In this document: positions 54,585 to 64,000 of the stretch, one piece after another | How the letters are laid out: every line of letters starts with the position of its first letter | Position numbering within the stretch: the stretch's first letter is position 1 | Source of the DNA: Lutibacter oceani | GTDB lineage: Bacteria > Bacteroidota > Bacteroidia > Flavobacteriales > Flavobacteriaceae | Direction of reading: 5' to 3' | Assembly (NCBI RefSeq): GCF_003384935.1 | Contig: NZ_QTTQ01000010.1 | Coordinates: 1 to 64,000, forward strand | DNA: 64,000 bases | Program-made: the position numbers and the translations under genes | The notes under the pieces: model-generated | Seen by the model: the letters and a program-made list of their open reading frames with translations, nothing else | Told to the model about the DNA's origin: nothing | The model's database searches: none

Positions 54585-54814
54585 GAATTATTTTTTGTTA
54601 ATTATTATGCAAATATACTTTAGATGTGTGTAATTATGTGTTAACTAGTGTTAACGTTTGTTTAAGATATAAGTAATATCATTAAACAAAAATGTAACAA
54701 TTTAAAATAAATTAAAATGCTGTTTATGAAGTAATTACAGCTTCAAAGATGCTGAGAATTATGAAGAGAATGCTTTTTGTAACAATTTTAACACTGTTAA
54801 AAAAAACTTAAATT

Positions 54815-55153
54815 TTATAAAATTGATTTTATAATTTCTGGCGGACGTCCAATTATGGCTTTTCCATTATTTATTACAATTGGTCTTTCAATAAGTTTTG
54901 GATTTTCTACCATTGCAGTAATTATTTCTGAATCGGTTAAAGATTTACCTTTGAAATTTTCTTTCCAAATAGCTTCATTTTTTCTAACCAAATCAATAGG
55001 AGCAATGCCTAATAATTTTATAATTTCTTGTAATTCTATTTTTGAAATAGGAGTTTCTAAGTATTTTATAATTTCAAATGAAAGTTTAGAATCTTCTAAA
55101 ATGGCTAAACCTTGTCGGCTTTTACTGCAACGAGGATTGTGATATATTTTCAT
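54815..55153 (-). CDS. ArsC-family reductase
   Basis: This 112-residue protein of the arsenate reductase (ArsC)/Spx-like fold begins MKIYHNPRCSKSRQGLAILE, with the catalytic C9 in the RCSKS loop. It ends with the conserved RPIVINNGKAIIGRPPE segment. The family reduces arsenate using glutaredoxin-type thiols, but many homologues have other or unknown roles. No ars operon is present, so resistance is not implied. It lies between two barrel genes on the same strand. Confidence 0.85.
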   Translation of the reverse strand: MKIYHNPRCSKSRQGLAILEDSKLSFEIIKYLETPISKIELQEIIKLLGIAPIDLVRKNEAIWKENFKGKSLTDSEIITAMVENPKLIERPIVINNGKAIIGRPPEIIKSIL

Positions 55154-55200
55154 ATTTAAATTTTAAACAAAAATAGGTAAATATTTAAGAAATAAGATGA

Positions 55201-57591
55201 TTAGTAATTTGGTTTAATGTCTTTTTTACCAAAATCAATTACTCTGTCTTTTTTACTTTGATTAAAACGGTAGGTAAATGATAATAAAATAGTGCGGTAT
55301 TTATTTTTTATTAAACTTTTTGAAAAATAATTAGTATCATATCTATTTCTATCTGTTTTATTAGATAAAAATAAATCATCTACTCTTAAACTTAATGAAG
55401 CATCATTATCAAACAAATCTTTTTTAATAGCGGTACTTGCATAGGTATATGCCTTTCTGGTTGAATAAGGTCCAACAGATTTTAAAGTGTGCTTTCCATT
55501 TATTTGAAAATCAAAAACATTAGGTATTTTTAATTGTGTAAATAAGCTAAATGAACCGTTTATACTATTATTATTATAGTCTAAAACAATAGTTTTATTA
55601 GCGTTATTTATAATTGAATAAGTACCAGTTTGGTCAAAATTATAAATGTTTAAGTTACTTGTAAAACTAAGTATATTACTTGCTTTATAGGTAGCGTTTA
55701 TATTTATTCCGTAATAATTTACTTTTCCTAAATTAACGGGTGTTGTTATTATTTTATTTACACCGTTTAATTGTTCGCCAGTTTCATAGGTTATGTTTTG
55801 CCAGTAATCTTTAAAAATTTGATAATAGATACTTGGAAAAAAAGAAAATTTATTGCCAGAACTTGAAAAACTTAGGTTAAAACTATCAATATAAATAGGC
55901 TTTAAAGTTGGATTACCAATATAGGAAGATATTTCACTAAATTTTTCTTCAAAAGGTCTTAATTGCTCATATCCAGGTGTAAACATTTTTTGAGAAAAAC
56001 TAAGAGACACATTTTTTGTATCACTTAAATTGTATTCCAATAAGGCTGATGGTAAAAGCTTATCAAAATTATTTTTTTGTGAGTTGTTTAAATTTAAATA
56101 ATCAGCTTTCATTTCAATAAATTCAGCTCGTAGTCCTATACCAAAATAAAATTTTTCAGATTGATTTTCAAATTCTATATAAGCAGCACTTACTTTTTCA
56201 TTATAATCAATGCTGTTTATGGTTGTTGTATTAGTGTATTTAAAAGGTAATTTAAAATAATCTCCTTTAAAACCAATATAATATGTTGAGTTTTCACTTA
56301 CTGGATTTGAATATTCAAATCCTACAGAAGTATTTGTTGCTTTATTTTCTTCAATATAGTTTTCATCAGAAAAATTTGTGTTTGAGTTGGTAATAGTGTT
56401 ATCAAATTTATCTTTATCTTTAGAGTAACTTACTGATGTTGAAAGTGTTTCTCCTTCCTTTTTGAAATTATGTGAAAAGTCTGCAATAAACTCTACCATT
56501 TCATTGTCAAAACCACCAATATGTTTTCTATCGTTTAACTCAATTGTATTCAATGAGGTATCAAATATTTCAGAAGTTGTTAATGTATTACTGTTACTAT
56601 TGGCATTTATATAATTTATACTTGTATTTAAAGTACTTTTTTTAGATAGGTAAAATTCAGCACCTACAGTTCCATAAAACACATTTTTTTTGTTTTTGAA
56701 TAAACTATTTTCATTTAAAAAAGCAGTAGTATTATTATTTTCAAAATATTCATTTTCAAGCATTGATTGCGTAACAGGTGTACTTTGATTGTAGGATGAA
56801 TTAATGTAAAAATTCACATTTTTATCTTTATTATTAATTGTAAATAATCCACCTGAGTAATCTTTGTAACCACCACTTGCCGTTAATGAAGCGTTTAAAC
56901 CTTCATCTTTACCCTTTTTCAAAATAATATTTATTACACTTAATGCAGCACTATTATACTTGGCTCCAGGATTTGCTAAAACAACAATATCTTCAATTGC
57001 ACCAGCAGGAAGCGATTTTAGGGCTTCAGCCTTAGTTAATGAAGAAGTTTTTCCATTAATCATTACCTGTACATTTCCTTGACCTTGAACGGTAATTCCT
57101 CCATTAGGGTCTACTGAAACAGACGGAATGTTATTAAGTATATCAGTTGCAACTCCTCCAGCTGCAGCAATATCTTTATCAACGTGAAAAACAATTTTAT
57201 TGGGTTTAAATTCTATTGCTTTTTTCTCACCAATAATTTCAACTTCATCCAAAAATTCAGTATCAACTTCTAATGCAATTGTACCAATATTTAGATTTCT
57301 ATTTATTGTAGAAATGTTTATATTTTTTGTTTTATATGAAATAAACTCAGCAAATGCATTATAGTTACCTTCTTCAACATCAATACTAAAATTACCTCTT
57401 GCATTTGTAATTGTACCACATTTTATGGTGTTAGAATCTTTATTTTTAAAAATAATTGTTGCATCTTCCAATGGTTTTTTAGTAGATGCATCTATAATTT
57501 TTCCTGAAACAGTGAAAGTTTGTTTATTTTGGGTTTGGCTAAAATTTAATAGTGGGGTTAGTATGATTAGCAATAATGAAATTCTTCTCAT
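55201..57591 (-). CDS. outer-membrane beta-barrel protein with CarboxypepD_reg-like domain
   Basis: This 796-residue paralogue of the 52131-54584 protein has the same plan. It has a signal peptide (MRRISLLLIILTPLLNFSQ), a beta domain (SGKIIDASTKKPLEDATI), a plug-like domain (NPGAKYNSAALSVINIILKKG) and a C-terminal barrel ending RTILLSFTYRF plus a short basic tail. It was diverged early, since overall identity looks modest. It is likely a receptor or surface protein; the ligand is not determinable. Confidence 0.83.
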   Translation of the reverse strand: MRRISLLLIILTPLLNFSQTQNKQTFTVSGKIIDASTKKPLEDATIIFKNKDSNTIKCGTITNARGNFSIDVEEGNYNAFAEFISYKTKNINISTINRNLNIGTIALEVDTEFLDEVEIIGEKKAIEFKPNKIVFHVDKDIAAAGGVATDILNNIPSVSVDPNGGITVQGQGNVQVMINGKTSSLTKAEALKSLPAGAIEDIVVLANPGAKYNSAALSVINIILKKGKDEGLNASLTASGGYKDYSGGLFTINNKDKNVNFYINSSYNQSTPVTQSMLENEYFENNNTTAFLNENSLFKNKKNVFYGTVGAEFYLSKKSTLNTSINYINANSNSNTLTTSEIFDTSLNTIELNDRKHIGGFDNEMVEFIADFSHNFKKEGETLSTSVSYSKDKDKFDNTITNSNTNFSDENYIEENKATNTSVGFEYSNPVSENSTYYIGFKGDYFKLPFKYTNTTTINSIDYNEKVSAAYIEFENQSEKFYFGIGLRAEFIEMKADYLNLNNSQKNNFDKLLPSALLEYNLSDTKNVSLSFSQKMFTPGYEQLRPFEEKFSEISSYIGNPTLKPIYIDSFNLSFSSSGNKFSFFPSIYYQIFKDYWQNITYETGEQLNGVNKIITTPVNLGKVNYYGININATYKASNILSFTSNLNIYNFDQTGTYSIINNANKTIVLDYNNNSINGSFSLFTQLKIPNVFDFQINGKHTLKSVGPYSTRKAYTYASTAIKKDLFDNDASLSLRVDDLFLSNKTDRNRYDTNYFSKSLIKNKYRTILLSFTYRFNQSKKDRVIDFGKKDIKPNY

Positions 57592-57762
57592 ATTAAAAAA
57601 TGTTTATTTTTTCATAACAATTTTCGGATTTTTAAAAGCGATAATTTAATCTTTATTCAAAACAAAAATACTAATTATTCCCAATAAACTACTATTTGTT
57701 TTAAATAATTTACTGTTTGTTAGTTTATTCATTTTTTTATTCTCTAAAATTATACTAATTTA

Positions 57763-58371
57763 TTAAAAAATATTTAACGCATTTTTTAGGTTCAAATTAT
57801 TTTTATAATTAATTCCATTTATTTTTAATTCATTTGCGGCCATGACGTTTTCTTCATTATCGTCAATAAAAATTGCCTTTTCTGGAGTAATATTGTACCT
57901 GTTTAAAATGAGTTTGTAAATTTCAGGAAAAGGTTTCCTCATTTTTTCTTGCCCAGAAACTACCACACCGTCAAAATCCTTAAAAAAAGGAAATAATTCT
58001 AAGGCTTTATCCCATTTTTCAGCACTCCAATTAGTTAAAGCATAAATTTTATATTTTTTTGAAGCTTTTAGCTCTTTAAAGAACTCCATATTTTGTAGTA
58101 TGGGTCCAGAAAACATTTCTTCCCATCGCTCATAAAATTGAATAATTTCTTTTTCATATTCTGGAAATTCTTCAATTTTTAACGCATTGGCTTCAGCAAT
58201 AGTTCTACCAGCATCCTGTTGTGCATTCCATTCAGGTGTACAAATTGTGTTTAAAAACCATTGTACTTTTTGTTCATTGCCATTAAATACTTTTCTATAT
58301 AAATATTCAGGTTTCCAATCAACTAACACACCTCCTAAATCAAAAATAATAGTATCAATTTTAGCTGCCAT
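57763..58371 (-). CDS. HAD-superfamily hydrolase
   Basis: This 202-residue HAD hydrolase of the YihX/epoxide-hydrolase-N subgroup has motif I DTIIFDLGGVLVDW (nucleophile D11), motif II LTNWS (about residue 116) and motif III-IV KPFPEIYKLIL...FIDDNEENV. It is probably a sugar- or nucleotide-phosphate phosphatase. The start codon overlaps the stop of prfB by one base (TAATG), so it is translationally coupled to the release factor gene, an arrangement common in Flavobacteriia. Confidence 0.9.
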   Translation of the reverse strand: MAAKIDTIIFDLGGVLVDWKPEYLYRKVFNGNEQKVQWFLNTICTPEWNAQQDAGRTIAEANALKIEEFPEYEKEIIQFYERWEEMFSGPILQNMEFFKELKASKKYKIYALTNWSAEKWDKALELFPFFKDFDGVVVSGQEKMRKPFPEIYKLILNRYNITPEKAIFIDDNEENVMAANELKINGINYKNNLNLKNALNIF

Positions 58372-59477
58372 TACAATTCGTTTTTATCTTCAGTTTGTCC
58401 ATGTTGCATTAAATATGCTTTTATAAAACCATCAATTTCCCCATTCATAACAGCATCAACATTTCCAGTTTCGTAAGAAGTTCTCACATCTTTAACTAAT
58501 TTATAGGGATGCATTACATAATTTCTAATTTGAGAACCAAAATCAATTTTCATTTTTCCAGCTTCAATATCACTTCTGGCTTCCTGTTGTTTTCTTAATT
58601 CAATTTCATATAATTGAGATTTAAGCATTTGCATTGCTCTATCTCTATTTTCATGTTGTGAGCGAGTTTCTGAACAAGAAATTTGAATACCAGTAGGTTT
58701 ATGTGTTAGTTGTACTTTTGTTTCAACTTTATTTACATTTTGTCCACCGGCGCCACTGGAACGTGAGGTTATTATTTCAATATCAGCAGGGTTAATCACA
58801 ATTTCAATACTATCATCTACTAATGGATAAACATACACCGAAGCAAAACTTGTGTGGCGTTTAGCATTGCTATCAAAAGGTGAGATTCTAACTAAGCGAT
58901 GTACTCCATTTTCTCCTTTTAAATAACCAAAAGCATATTCACCTTCAATTTCTAGTGTTACCGTTTTTATACCAGTAACATCACCTTCTTGATAATTTAG
59001 TTCGCGAATTTTAAATCCTTGTTTTTCTGCCCACATTAAATACATGCGCATTAACATAATTGCCCAATCACAACTTTCAGTTCCACCAGCTCCTGCAGTA
59101 ATTTGTATTACAGCGCTTAAACTATCTCCTTCTTCAGAAAGCATATTTTTAAATTCAAGACTTTCTACTAAATCAATAGCTTTATTATATAATTTTTCTA
59201 CTTCCAATTCAGTAGCTTCTCCTTCTGAATAAAATTCATAAAGTATAGAAGTTTCTTCAAAATACGTTTTTAAAGCATTAAAATCTTCAACCCATTTTTT
59301 TTTGGATCTCAGTTCTTTCATTACAATTTCAGCCTCTTTTGGGTTGTTCCAAAAATCAGGATTTGCAGCTTTTTCCTCTTCATTGGATACTTCAATTATT
59401 TTCTTGTCAATATCAAGGTAAGTTTTTAACTTGCTAATTCGTTCTTGTAATTTATTTAGTTGCTCGTTTGAGATCAT
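58371..59477 (-). CDS. prfB: peptide chain release factor 2
   Basis: From the ATG at 59477 it is 368 residues. The longer frame from 59522 starts upstream of the promoter box and is rejected. RF2 ends translation at UAA and UGA; its tripeptide SPF anticodon (residues about 207-209) in [13 protein letters not shown] and the GGQ motif in [13 protein letters not shown] are visible. The autoregulatory +1 frameshift of many bacteria is absent: at the equivalent place the frame reads ACT-TAC-CTT-GAT straight through. Confidence 0.96.
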   Translation of the reverse strand: MISNEQLNKLQERISKLKTYLDIDKKIIEVSNEEEKAANPDFWNNPKEAEIVMKELRSKKKWVEDFNALKTYFEETSILYEFYSEGEATELEVEKLYNKAIDLVESLEFKNMLSEEGDSLSAVIQITAGAGGTESCDWAIMLMRMYLMWAEKQGFKIRELNYQEGDVTGIKTVTLEIEGEYAFGYLKGENGVHRLVRISPFDSNAKRHTSFASVYVYPLVDDSIEIVINPADIEIITSRSSGAGGQNVNKVETKVQLTHKPTGIQISCSETRSQHENRDRAMQMLKSQLYEIELRKQQEARSDIEAGKMKIDFGSQIRNYVMHPYKLVKDVRTSYETGNVDAVMNGEIDGFIKAYLMQHGQTEDKNEL

Positions 59478-59495
59478 ATCAATATTTAAGATATA

Positions 59496-59503
59496 CAAAA
59501 ATA
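59496..59503 (-). promoter_or_regulatory. -7 box of the prfB promoter
   Basis: Minus-strand TATTTTTG matches TAnnTTTG and predicts a start near 59491, which supports the ATG at 59477 for prfB. Confidence 0.5.
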
Positions 59504-59583
59504 ACTTTTCATTTTTAAACAATGAAAATTAATTTTAAGGCTTAAATTATAAATTTAAATTAATAAACTTTTAAACCGTAAAA

Positions 59584-62013
59584 ATGAGAAAAATATTATT
59601 AGTTGCTATATTATTTGTTTCACAACAATTAATTTCCCAAACATTTCAAAAAACTAAAGATTTACAACAATTTAAAGGTTATTTTAATTTTTATTATGAG
59701 GAGTCTAACGATAAAATATTTATTGAAATTAATAATTTAAATGAAGAATTTTTATATGTAAATTCCTTGGCAGCAGGTATAGGTTCTAATGATATTGGAT
59801 TAGATAGAGGTCAATTAGGGAATACAGCAGTTGTTAAATTTATAAAAGCGGGGAATAAATTATTATTAATTCAACCTAACCAAAATTACAGGGCAATTAC
59901 GGATAATATTGAAGAAAAAAAATCTGTTGAAGAGGCTTTTGCTCAATCTGTTTTATTTGGATTTCCTATTGAAGAACAAACCAAAAATACGTATTTAATT
60001 GATGTTTCAAAGTTTTTTTTACGAGATGCTCATAATGTATCTACAAGACTTCAAAGTGCTAAACAAGGAAATTATAAATTAGATTTAAGTAAAAGTGCAT
60101 TTTTTATGGAACGTACAAAAGCATTTCCTAAAAATGTTGAATTTGAAGCAATTTTAACTTTTGAAGGAGATGCTAAAGACGGGTTTATTAGAAGTGTAAC
60201 TCCAAATTCTTCTTTGGTAACTGTTAGGCAACACCATTCTTTTATAGAATTACCGGACAACAATTATAAAATGCGAAAGTTTGATCCACGATCAGGAGCC
60301 ATTGGTTTTTCATATTTAGATTATGCAACTCCAATTGAAGAGTCAATTAAAAAACGTTTTATAATTCGGCATAGATTAGAGAAAAAAGACCCAAACGCTG
60401 CCATAAGTGAAGCAAAAGAACCAATTATTTATTATCTAGATAGAGGTGCGCCGGAGCCAGTAAAATCTGCATTGTTAGAAGGTGGAAGTTGGTGGAATGA
60501 AGCTTTTGAAGCTGCAGGTTATAAAAATGCATTTCAGTTTAAAGTGTTGCCAGAAGATGCAGATCCATTGGATATTAGGTATAATGTAGTGCAATGGGTT
60601 CATAGAAGTACAAGAGGTTGGTCTTATGGTGCAAGTGTTGTGGATCCTAGAACTGGTGAAATTTTAAAAGGACATGTAAGTTTGGGGTCATTAAGAATTC
60701 GTCAGGATTATTTAATAGCACAGGCATTATTAGGAGCTTCTGAAAAAACAGGTGATGAAAATCCTTTGTTACAATTGGCTTTAGCAAGAATTAGACAACT
60801 TTCTGCACATGAAATTGGACATACTTTAGGATTTACCCATAATTTTGCTGCAAGTTATAATAACAGATCTTCAGTAATGGATTATCCACATCCTTTTGTA
60901 AAACTAACCAATAATAAAATAGATATATCTGAAGCTTATGACACCGGAATTGGTGATTGGGATAAAATTACTGTAGCATATTCTTATCAAGATTTTCCTG
61001 AAAATGTAAACGAGGAAACTGCTTTAAACAATATTATTGAAAATGCTATTGAAAAAGGAATGAAATTTATAGCAGATTCTGATGCGCGTGCTAAAGGTGG
61101 TGCTCATATATATGCGCATTTATGGGATAATGGTACAAACCCTGCAAAAGAATTAGATAGAGTTTTAAAAGTAAGAGCAACAGCTATTAATAATTTTTCA
61201 GAAAAAAATATCAATAAAAATGAACCTTATTCTGTTTTAGAAGATGTATTTGTTCCGTTGTACTTTTTTCATAGATATCAGGTTGAAGCAACTTCAAAAA
61301 TGATTGGAGGTTTGGATTATTCATATGCTGTAAAAGGTGATAATCAAACTATTATAAAACCTATAGATGCTACAATTGAAAAGGAAGCATTGCATAGTTT
61401 ATTGAATACTATTAGTGTTGAAACATTAAAAATTCCAACAAATTTATTAGAATTATTTCCACCCAGGGCATATAATTTTAATAGAAGTAGAGAATCTTTT
61501 AGCTCAAAAAACGGTGTTGCTTTTGATGCTTTAAATGCCGCTTCAACAGCTTCAGAATTAGTGGTGGACTTATTGTTTAATGCAGAAAGAGCTTCAAGAA
61601 TGGTACAACAAAAGGCATTATTTAATAAACAATTAGGTTTAGACGAAATGATAAATGCAGTTTTTGAGTCAACTTTTAAAAAGAAACATGAAAACACTTA
61701 TGAAAACGAAATTCAGCAAAGTATAAATGCTGTAGTACTTCAAAATTTATTGGAATTATGTAGCAATAGTAACGCTTCTTTTCAAGTAAAATCAATTACT
61801 TTAGCCAAGGTAAAGGAGTTGAAAAATTGGTTTTATCAAAAAAGAGATAAAAAAACGAAGAAAGACAGTTTAATCATAATGTACGAAGAAGGATATATTA
61901 ACTTGATAAACAATTTTTTAACGCACCCAGAACAATTTAAAAAAGTAAGTTCACCTAAAATTCCAGATGGCTCACCTATTGGAAGTTTCAGTTGTGCTTC
62001 TGGACATTTATAA
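59584..62013 (+). CDS. exported zinc-dependent metalloprotease (DUF4953/DUF5117-type)
   Basis: This 809-residue protein has a signal peptide (about 1-19) and an extended N-terminal domain. It has a metzincin-like zinc site HEIGHTLGFTHN (about residues 412-423) with the following met-turn-like VMDYPHP. The family is frequent in Bacteroidota and Gemmatimonadota and annotated as zinc-dependent metalloprotease of unknown substrate. It lies 18 bp upstream of the threonine aldolase gene, so the two may be co-transcribed. Confidence 0.9.
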   Translation: MRKILLVAILFVSQQLISQTFQKTKDLQQFKGYFNFYYEESNDKIFIEINNLNEEFLYVNSLAAGIGSNDIGLDRGQLGNTAVVKFIKAGNKLLLIQPNQNYRAITDNIEEKKSVEEAFAQSVLFGFPIEEQTKNTYLIDVSKFFLRDAHNVSTRLQSAKQGNYKLDLSKSAFFMERTKAFPKNVEFEAILTFEGDAKDGFIRSVTPNSSLVTVRQHHSFIELPDNNYKMRKFDPRSGAIGFSYLDYATPIEESIKKRFIIRHRLEKKDPNAAISEAKEPIIYYLDRGAPEPVKSALLEGGSWWNEAFEAAGYKNAFQFKVLPEDADPLDIRYNVVQWVHRSTRGWSYGASVVDPRTGEILKGHVSLGSLRIRQDYLIAQALLGASEKTGDENPLLQLALARIRQLSAHEIGHTLGFTHNFAASYNNRSSVMDYPHPFVKLTNNKIDISEAYDTGIGDWDKITVAYSYQDFPENVNEETALNNIIENAIEKGMKFIADSDARAKGGAHIYAHLWDNGTNPAKELDRVLKVRATAINNFSEKNINKNEPYSVLEDVFVPLYFFHRYQVEATSKMIGGLDYSYAVKGDNQTIIKPIDATIEKEALHSLLNTISVETLKIPTNLLELFPPRAYNFNRSRESFSSKNGVAFDALNAASTASELVVDLLFNAERASRMVQQKALFNKQLGLDEMINAVFESTFKKKHENTYENEIQQSINAVVLQNLLELCSNSNASFQVKSITLAKVKELKNWFYQKRDKKTKKDSLIIMYEEGYINLINNFLTHPEQFKKVSSPKIPDGSPIGSFSCASGHL

Positions 62014-62031
62014 AATAATTTAATTTAGACT

Positions 62032-63054
62032 ATGCAAATAAATTTAATTAGTGATACAGTTACAAAGCCTACAAAAGGCATGTTAAAAGCAATGATGAAT
62101 GCTGAAGTTGGAGATGATGTATTTAAATCTGACCCAACAGTTAACAAATTACAGCATAAAATTGCGGAAATGTTTGGTGTGGAAGACGCACTGTTTTTTC
62201 CGTCTGGAACAATGGCTAATCAAACAGGTATCAAAATTCACACACATCCAGGGGATAAAATGTTTTGTGATAAATGGGCCCATGTGTATAATTTTGAAGG
62301 TGGTGGAGCTGCATTTAACTCAGGTGTTACTTCACATTTAATAGATGGAGAAAGGGGAACATTTACTGCAACTCAATTACAGGAAGCAGTTTCAGGTGGA
62401 AGATCAGATATTCATGTACCATATTCCAGGCTAGTAGCTGTTGAAAATACAACAAATAAGGGAGGAGGAGCTTGTTGGGATTATGAAGAATTATTAAAAA
62501 TCAGGAAAATTTGTTCAACTAATAACTTAGCATTGCATTTGGATGGCGCACGCTTATTTAATGCATTGGTAGCCAAAAAAGAAAGTCCGGAACAATACGG
62601 TAAAATATTTGACACTATTTCAATTTGCTTATCAAAAGGTTTAGGAGCACCTGTAGGTTCATTATTATTAGGTTCAAAAAGCCATATTGAACAAGCATTA
62701 AGAGTGCGAAAACTTTTTGGCGGTGCCATGCGTCAAGCAGGTTATTTAGCTGCAGCAGGTATTTACGCGTTAGATCATCATGTTGAACGATTAGCTATTG
62801 ACCATACTAGGGCAAAAATAATTGGTGCTACCCTTCAAAATTGTCCATTAATTAAAAGTGTAGAGCCAATAGAAACTAATATTATTATTTTTAATGTAAT
62901 TGATAGTATAAACGAACAAGATTTTATTAGTCGTTTAAACGATGCAAGTATTTTATTAATTTCAATGGGGCAAGGAAAATTACGTATGGTTACACATTTA
63001 GATTTCACAGAAGAAATGTTAGAATCTGTTGTACATACTTTAGAACATATATAA
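62032..63054 (+). CDS. threonine aldolase (beta-eliminating lyase family)
   Basis: This 340-residue PLP enzyme cleaves L-threonine or allo-threonine to glycine and acetaldehyde. The N-terminal INLISDTVTKPT motif is typical, and the PLP lysine lies in SICLSKGLGAPVGS (about residue 201). Its length is normal. It is followed 11 bp later by the M28 peptidase gene. Both likely form one operon with the metalloprotease. Confidence 0.93.
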   Translation: MQINLISDTVTKPTKGMLKAMMNAEVGDDVFKSDPTVNKLQHKIAEMFGVEDALFFPSGTMANQTGIKIHTHPGDKMFCDKWAHVYNFEGGGAAFNSGVTSHLIDGERGTFTATQLQEAVSGGRSDIHVPYSRLVAVENTTNKGGGACWDYEELLKIRKICSTNNLALHLDGARLFNALVAKKESPEQYGKIFDTISICLSKGLGAPVGSLLLGSKSHIEQALRVRKLFGGAMRQAGYLAAAGIYALDHHVERLAIDHTRAKIIGATLQNCPLIKSVEPIETNIIIFNVIDSINEQDFISRLNDASILLISMGQGKLRMVTHLDFTEEMLESVVHTLEHI

Positions 63055-63065
63055 ACTAAATACAG

Positions 63066-64000
63066 ATGAATTTTTTTAAAACAAGTATTTCCGTAATTTT
63101 TATAATTATAAGTTACACTTCTTTTTCACAATCGAACATTGACAAAACACTATCTGAAATTTCAACAGCTACTTCTGCTGAACGTATAAAAGCAGATATT
63201 AAAAAGTTGGTAGATTTTGGAACACGTCATACTTTATCGGATACAGTATCAACAACACAAGGTATTGGAGCAGCCAGAAGATGGATTAAAACTGCTTTTG
63301 AAGAAGTTTCGAAAGATTGTAACAATTGTTTGGAAGTCAGTTTTTTAGGAGATTTGGTAAAAGCTGATGGAAGACGCATTATAACGGATACCAAAGTTGT
63401 TAATGTTTTGGCAATTCAACGAGGTACAAAATATCCAAATAATTATGTAATAATGTCTGGAGATATAGATTCGAGAGTTTCTGATCCGAATGATTTCACT
63501 TCAGTATCACCCGGAGCGAACGATAATGCAACTGGAATGGCAGGTGCTCTTGAAGCTTCAAGAGTTTTAAGTAAATATAAATTTCCGGTTTCAATAATTT
63601 ATGTTGGACTTTCTGGTGAGGAACAAGGCTTGTTTGGAGGTAAAATTTTGGCAAATCACGCAAAAGAAAATAACTGGAATATTATTGGAGTGTTAAACAA
63701 TGATATGATAGGTAATATAGAAGGGATAGATGGAGTGATTGATAATAGTACTTTTAGGGTTTTTTCTGAAGCCATTTCAATGGAAACTACAGATAAAGAA
63801 AGAGCAAGTATGCGTTATTATGGAGGTGAAGTAGATGGTCCATCTCGACAATTAGCCAGAAGGGTTGATAAAATTACAGATGATTATATGACAAATTTAG
63901 ATGCTATTATGATTTATAGATTAGATAGGTTTGGAAGAGGAGGACATCATAGACCATTTAATGATGCAGGTTTTGCCAGTGTTAGAATTATGGAAACGCA
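63066..64000 (+). CDS. M28-family exported peptidase, 3' end outside the window
   Basis: The frame opens at ATG 63066 with a signal peptide (MNFFKTSISVIFIIISYTSF) and stays open to the window end (311 codons). It carries the M28 aminopeptidase layout: SGDIDSRVSD (about 131-140), GANDNATG (150-157), and SGEEQGLFG (183-191) with the catalytic glutamate. The first zinc ligand is usually His in G-H-x-D-S; here it is D133 (GDIDS). Last gene of the metalloprotease-aldolase group. Confidence 0.85.
   Translation, partial: MNFFKTSISVIFIIISYTSFSQSNIDKTLSEISTATSAERIKADIKKLVDFGTRHTLSDTVSTTQGIGAARRWIKTAFEEVSKDCNNCLEVSFLGDLVKADGRRIITDTKVVNVLAIQRGTKYPNNYVIMSGDIDSRVSDPNDFTSVSPGANDNATGMAGALEASRVLSKYKFPVSIIYVGLSGEEQGLFGGKILANHAKENNWNIIGVLNNDMIGNIEGIDGVIDNSTFRVFSEAISMETTDKERASMRYYGGEVDGPSRQLARRVDKITDDYMTNLDAIMIYRLDRFGRGGHHRPFNDAGFASVRIMET

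Noticed and set aside
54815-55153. Arsenic resistance locus
   Set aside because: Only a lone ArsC-family gene is present, without arsR, arsB/acr3 or a plausible operator; the family has other roles.

Overview
The window is AT-rich chromosomal DNA from a member of the Bacteroidota, most probably a marine-type Flavobacteriaceae. The grounds are the gene repertoire (SusC-like 'CarboxypepD_reg' outer-membrane barrels, Wza/Wzc pair, PduO-type adenosyltransferase next to a DUF2795 gene, class II PyrD, Mla system without MlaC) and the many Bacteroidota-type -7 boxes (TAnnTTTG) in front of genes. The genus cannot be fixed from the sequence. I saw no rRNA, tRNA or CRISPR.

Layout. 1-3784: end of an integrative element (tyrosine recombinase, HTH and zinc-finger small proteins) abutting the 3' end of mnmE, plus a candidate small RNA at the far left. 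3785-18644: mostly housekeeping (mnmE, pheT, pyrD, HMG-CoA lyase, guaB), a porin/FMN-binding/membrane-protein cluster behind unusual palindromes, two acetyltransferases, a zinc peptidase and a TPR sensor kinase. 18657-34933: a stress/low-oxygen island. 35008-51808: MITE-like repeat, secA, cobalamin adenosyltransferase, methyltransferase, Wza/Wzc, hutI, pta-ackA, and two unrelated fumarases facing away from each other. 51908-64000: small membrane protein, two large outer-membrane barrels with arsC between them, HAD hydrolase, prfB, a metalloprotease, threonine aldolase and an M28 peptidase that runs off the window.

The most interesting system is the 18.6-35 kb island. In its middle lie a PAS histidine kinase with a FixL-like histidine motif and a response regulator in which a receiver domain is fused to a cNMP-fold plus a Crp/Fnr helix-turn-helix. 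Around them, nine intergenic promoters carry a TGAT-N4-ATCA (FNR-type) palindrome or a one-mismatch version. In eight of these nine a -7 box starts exactly 29.5 bp from the palindrome centre, which places the site near -41.5 (class II activation). A tenth copy with the same geometry lies at 294-336 in front of an ~84-nt terminator-ended RNA. The controlled genes are hypothetical paralogues, a WG-repeat/DUF2267/hydrolase/phosphoribosyltransferase operon, universal stress protein, CDP-alcohol phosphotransferase, metallophosphoesterase, Mla lipid transport, an L,D-transpeptidase and a PepSY-like protein. The gene content resembles, by convergence, a dormancy (DosR-like) regulon.

Inside the island, between the strongest double FNR-type site and the ribosome-hibernation gene (hpf/raiA), sits an ~800-bp array of four related strong hairpins with two 96-97% identical ~172-bp repeats. 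Each repeat could encode a 43-50-residue peptide or be a structured RNA. This array is, in my view, the best candidate for something undescribed.
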